16,970 nt of DNA, taken from Candidatus Villigracilis propinquus. GTDB taxonomy: Bacteria > Chloroflexota > Anaerolineae > Anaerolineales > Villigracilaceae. This document shows positions 14,466-16,970 of the stretch, one piece after another. Within the stretch, counting starts at the first letter, position 1; each line of letters starts with the position of its first letter. The position numbers and the translations under genes were made by a program. The stretch is taken from contig JADKDM010000017.1 in assembly GCA_016714565.1 (NCBI GenBank), forward strand, positions 1 through 16,970, written 5' to 3'. Under the pieces are notes generated by a model, which saw only the letters and a program-made list of their open reading frames with translations, did no database searches and was not told the DNA's origin.

Positions 14466-14958
14466 TTATTTTCTTTTCTTCAATTCTTCTTCGAGACGGG
14501 CGACGTAATCATCTTTTGCAGGGGATGATGCTTCGCTTCTTTCCGCGCTGATAGTGGCTGCTGTTGCTGAAGCCTTTGTCCTCCCTGAAAGAGCGGAAGA
14601 GGAAGAAGGCTCCCAATGAGATCTGATGACACGGAACGATGTACAGCTTCAGTTCAATCCGCATGCGCGGCGGTTCTGAAAGAACGCGCGCCGTAATTAA
14701 CAACGAAATAATCCTTGTGATCTGCTGCTCCGTCATGCCTTCCCCAAGCTGGGTGCGGATCAATTCGCGCCACTGACGGGCCAGGCTTCCGTGGGACATA
14801 CATCCAGCGGAGTATTTTCACAGACAGGGCAGTACAACTGTTTGGAAACCCATTCACATCATCATCTGTGGGAGTATCGTCCTGTGCGAAAGCAACACTG
14901 GTTAACAAGCCCGCAAGCAAAGTGCAAGTGCGAGTATTTCCAGTAAGGTCTTTTTCAT
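14466..14958 (-). CDS. ccmH: CcmH thiol reductase subunit, frameshifted
   Basis: About 164 codons spread over several frames. ATG 14958 with GGAG upstream opens a signal (KKTLLEILALALCL, then AGLLTSVAFAQDDTPTDDDV). Next comes the family's catalytic motif in a shifted frame, LYCPVCENTPLDVCPTEA, equivalent to the LRCPVCQ motif of CcmH, then WRELIRTQLGEGMTEQQI, DYFVVNYGARVLSEPP, a membrane span (YIVPCHQISLGAFFLFRSF) and the tail DDYVARLEEELKKRK. CcmH and CcmG reduce the CxxCH cysteines of apocytochrome before haem attachment. An additional Cys follows twelve residues after the LYCPVC pair (DVC). At least five indels interrupt it, near 14910, 14850, 14795, 14705 and 14600. Confidence 0.8.
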
Positions 14959-15007
14959 TCTTCTCTCCAGCTAAAGGCTTGACTTTCAACCTTCGACTTT
15001 GACTTTT

Positions 15008-16970
15008 CTAGTCTGCTGCGCTGGGCTGACGGTTGCTGTGTGTCACGCTTCGACGGACGGTTTCTTCATTGGGGTCATTATCAGGCCAGGCGGCAAAGAT
15101 GATACCCACCAGGAAGAGCAGACTTCCGAGCCATAGCCAGTTTACCAGCGGGTTGACGTAGATCTTGGGTCGCTACAATGGAGGATACCGAATGACAGTC
15201 CAGCGAGCAGAATGTAGAGATCATCCCCGATCGTGGAGCGATTGCCGGGGATGGTCATGTTTTGCTGAGTCGAAATAATAGTCAATGCGCGGGTCTGAGT
15301 TCTCCGAGATAGATGCCGTTCTCGTGCACATCCACAACGGCGCGGGTGTAATTCACGCCTTCAACGGCATTGTCCCATGAAGCGAGTTCGCGGTATTCAA
15401 CGGTGTAAACATGAATTTCAGCACTCACCTGCCGCCAGTGCCGTCTCTTTTCGGAAGATCTCGTTGCGATGGCATGCGTGATCGCCATCAACGCCATGCT
15501 GATGTGGATGATGTATCCACCGTAGCGCGGCGATTGCGTCCCATCAAACGGGAGAGGGCGGTAAAGATATTCTCACCTTGCGTCTTCTGGCGCGCACGCT
15601 GCCACGCCAGAATTCATGCGAAGTGGCGAAAATAGCCAGCGCGACGAGGAAGAAGCCCATTAAGCCGGGGTTTTGTGTAGGTGAAGAAGAATAGTTAAAA
15701 CCACAGCAGCCACTGCCGCACGGTTTCCAGATCGCGCGTCCTAGGGTCATTGGTGGAATGTCCCCATGCAGAGATAGGGCAACAGCCATCAGGAAGAGCA
15801 GAGACGAGAAAAGCGGGGCAGTAGCAGTCATAGGGAAGACGGACCTACGGTGCACTTTTTGGCCTGTGAACAATTCAGATGAGCGGGAAGATCACGCCCC
15901 GAAACAAATCACCGAGAATGCTCAATGAAAAGTTACAGGTTGTTGAGCAGGAAAAGTGCCTCGCGAAAGCATGGACTTCATTTCGGTTTCACTGCGTAAT
16001 TCAGGCCAACGCCGATCACCAGCCCACAGAGGAAACCAACATGAGTGGAAACAAATCCCATAAGGAGGATGGTCCGATTGGGCTGTTCCCCAAACTGCGC
16101 ATGGACAGGAGGAGAGCACGCGAGCGCGTCAAAGGTTCCGAAGATAACGAGAGAATATGTGAGAATAACAGAATCTCTTCCAACTGCTGAGCAGACCGCG
16201 CTTCCTGGATCACGACAGAATGTAAATGCGGTACCCGTCAACCAAGGCATGAAGGCCGCAATTTCCACAGGATCCCAGCCCCAGTAGCCGCCCCAACCAA
16301 GAACACCATAGGCCCAGCGTCCGCCGAGTACGAGTCCCGAGGAAAAGGAACAACCACGCCCAGCAAAGACTAGCGTCGGGTGGATGCGGATCCAGCGGTC
16401 ATCGGTGCGGTCTGCTGATGGGTGCGGCCTTGGCAGCGAAAGCGTGCGGGATCACGTGACAAAGCCAAGATAAAGCATGGCGGACGGATGACCATGCCCG
16501 GGTGGCGCAGAAGCGGATCCAATCCCTGCCTATCCTGCGGTGTGAACACTGTCGCGCAGTGGCGGTGCCGAACATGCTAGTCTCCACGTTTCGATTAACA
16601 AGCCAGAAACGGGTGGGACGGATTTTCAAAGATGGCCGTGATGACGAAGAAAAGGTTAACCCGTGATGGATGAGATCACGATCACCCAGGGCAGAACCCA
16701 ATGTCACGATCCCATTTGCGCAGGGACAGCAGAGGTGAAACGCCAGCAGCCACGACGAAAACGAGGACCAAGCTTATCCACCTCAAGGCCGGGACCAACT
16801 GGTGGTGGGCATACTGCGGCTGGTCACTTCATACACAAAAGCCACTCTCGTGATCCGTTCACCAGCAGATAGATCAAAGTGCCGTGGCGATCAGATCAGT
16901 GGAAAGGTGAAACGTGCAGGCGCGCCGCGCACCTTCACCAGAGGCGGATTTATTCAATGCGCCGTTGACT
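15008..16970 (-). CDS. ccmF: CcmF cytochrome c haem lyase, partial and heavily frameshifted
   Basis: About 650 codons of CcmF are visible in many frame pieces; the start lies just beyond the right edge. In order: FVYEVTSRSMP, RFWLVNRNVETSMFGTAT, then GRWAYGVLGWGGYWGWDPVE (the WWD-type haem-handling motif), AAFMPWLTGTAF, VILTYSLVIFGTF, RWPELRSETEM, LFTGQKV, GRAIWKP, MGFFLVALAIF, YTVEYRELASWDNAVEGVNY and the final span region KIYVNPLVNWLWLGSLLFLV with FAAWPDNDPNEE, stop at 15008. CcmF moves haem from CcmE to the CxxCH cysteines of apocytochrome c. There are well over ten indels plus small insertions, the worst quality in the window, so residue numbering is not meaningful. Confidence 0.85.

Noticed and set aside
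1..16970. CRISPR array, tRNA or rRNA genes
   Set aside because: No regularly spaced direct repeats and no cloverleaf or rRNA-like sequence were seen on either strand.

Overview
The window looks like part of a Chloroflexota genome, most likely Anaerolineae. This rests on protein style: a lipoprotein cytochrome c followed by a long Ala/Thr/Pro/Glu linker, extracytoplasmic proteins with similar linkers, and a haem-maturation locus carrying a CcmI-like zinc-ribbon protein. I recognise these from the families; I ran no search. Nearly all genes lie on the minus strand. Only the carboxymuconolactone-decarboxylase-family gene and an IS982 remnant lie on the plus strand.

Layout from left to right. 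1-~735: IS1-family insertion sequence cut by the window edge, its transposase split in two frames at an A7 run. 811-2662: a multi-membrane-span glycosyltransferase-like gene broken by several frameshifts. 2709-4369: a two-gene operon of a ribbon-helix-helix regulator and an MFS exporter with ATGA overlap. 4394-4411: a palindrome that is the likely operator. 4506-5051: a divergent AhpD/CMD-family gene with its own terminator. 5155-5979: an IS982-family remnant. 6276-7049: a broken gene for a secreted protein of unknown function. 7205-8819: a frameshifted secreted lytic transglycosylase (SLT fold) with terminator. 8869-16970: a cytochrome c maturation (System I) cluster read right to left as ccmF, ccmH, ccmG, a ccmI-like gene, a cytochrome c gene, ccmA, ccmB, ccmC, ccmD, ended by a strong hairpin terminator.

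How the genes work together. CcmA and CcmB form the ABC part of the haem-loading machine. CcmC, with its WWD motif and two conserved His, and the small CcmD handle haem transfer. CcmG and CcmH keep apocytochrome cysteines reduced, and CcmF with the CcmI-like protein would carry out ligation. CcmE, the haem chaperone, is not in the window and probably lies beyond the right edge, past the start of ccmF. The cytochrome inside the cluster is a plausible client of the system.

Reading quality is uneven. Genes at 2709-5051 and 8869-12742 are intact, whereas 811-2662, 5226-8000 and 12743-16970 carry many one-base indels, worst toward the right end. Proteins still read through when frames are switched, including highly conserved motifs, so most of these breaks look like sequence errors rather than decay. 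Where a gene is described across frames below, the product is my reconstruction.
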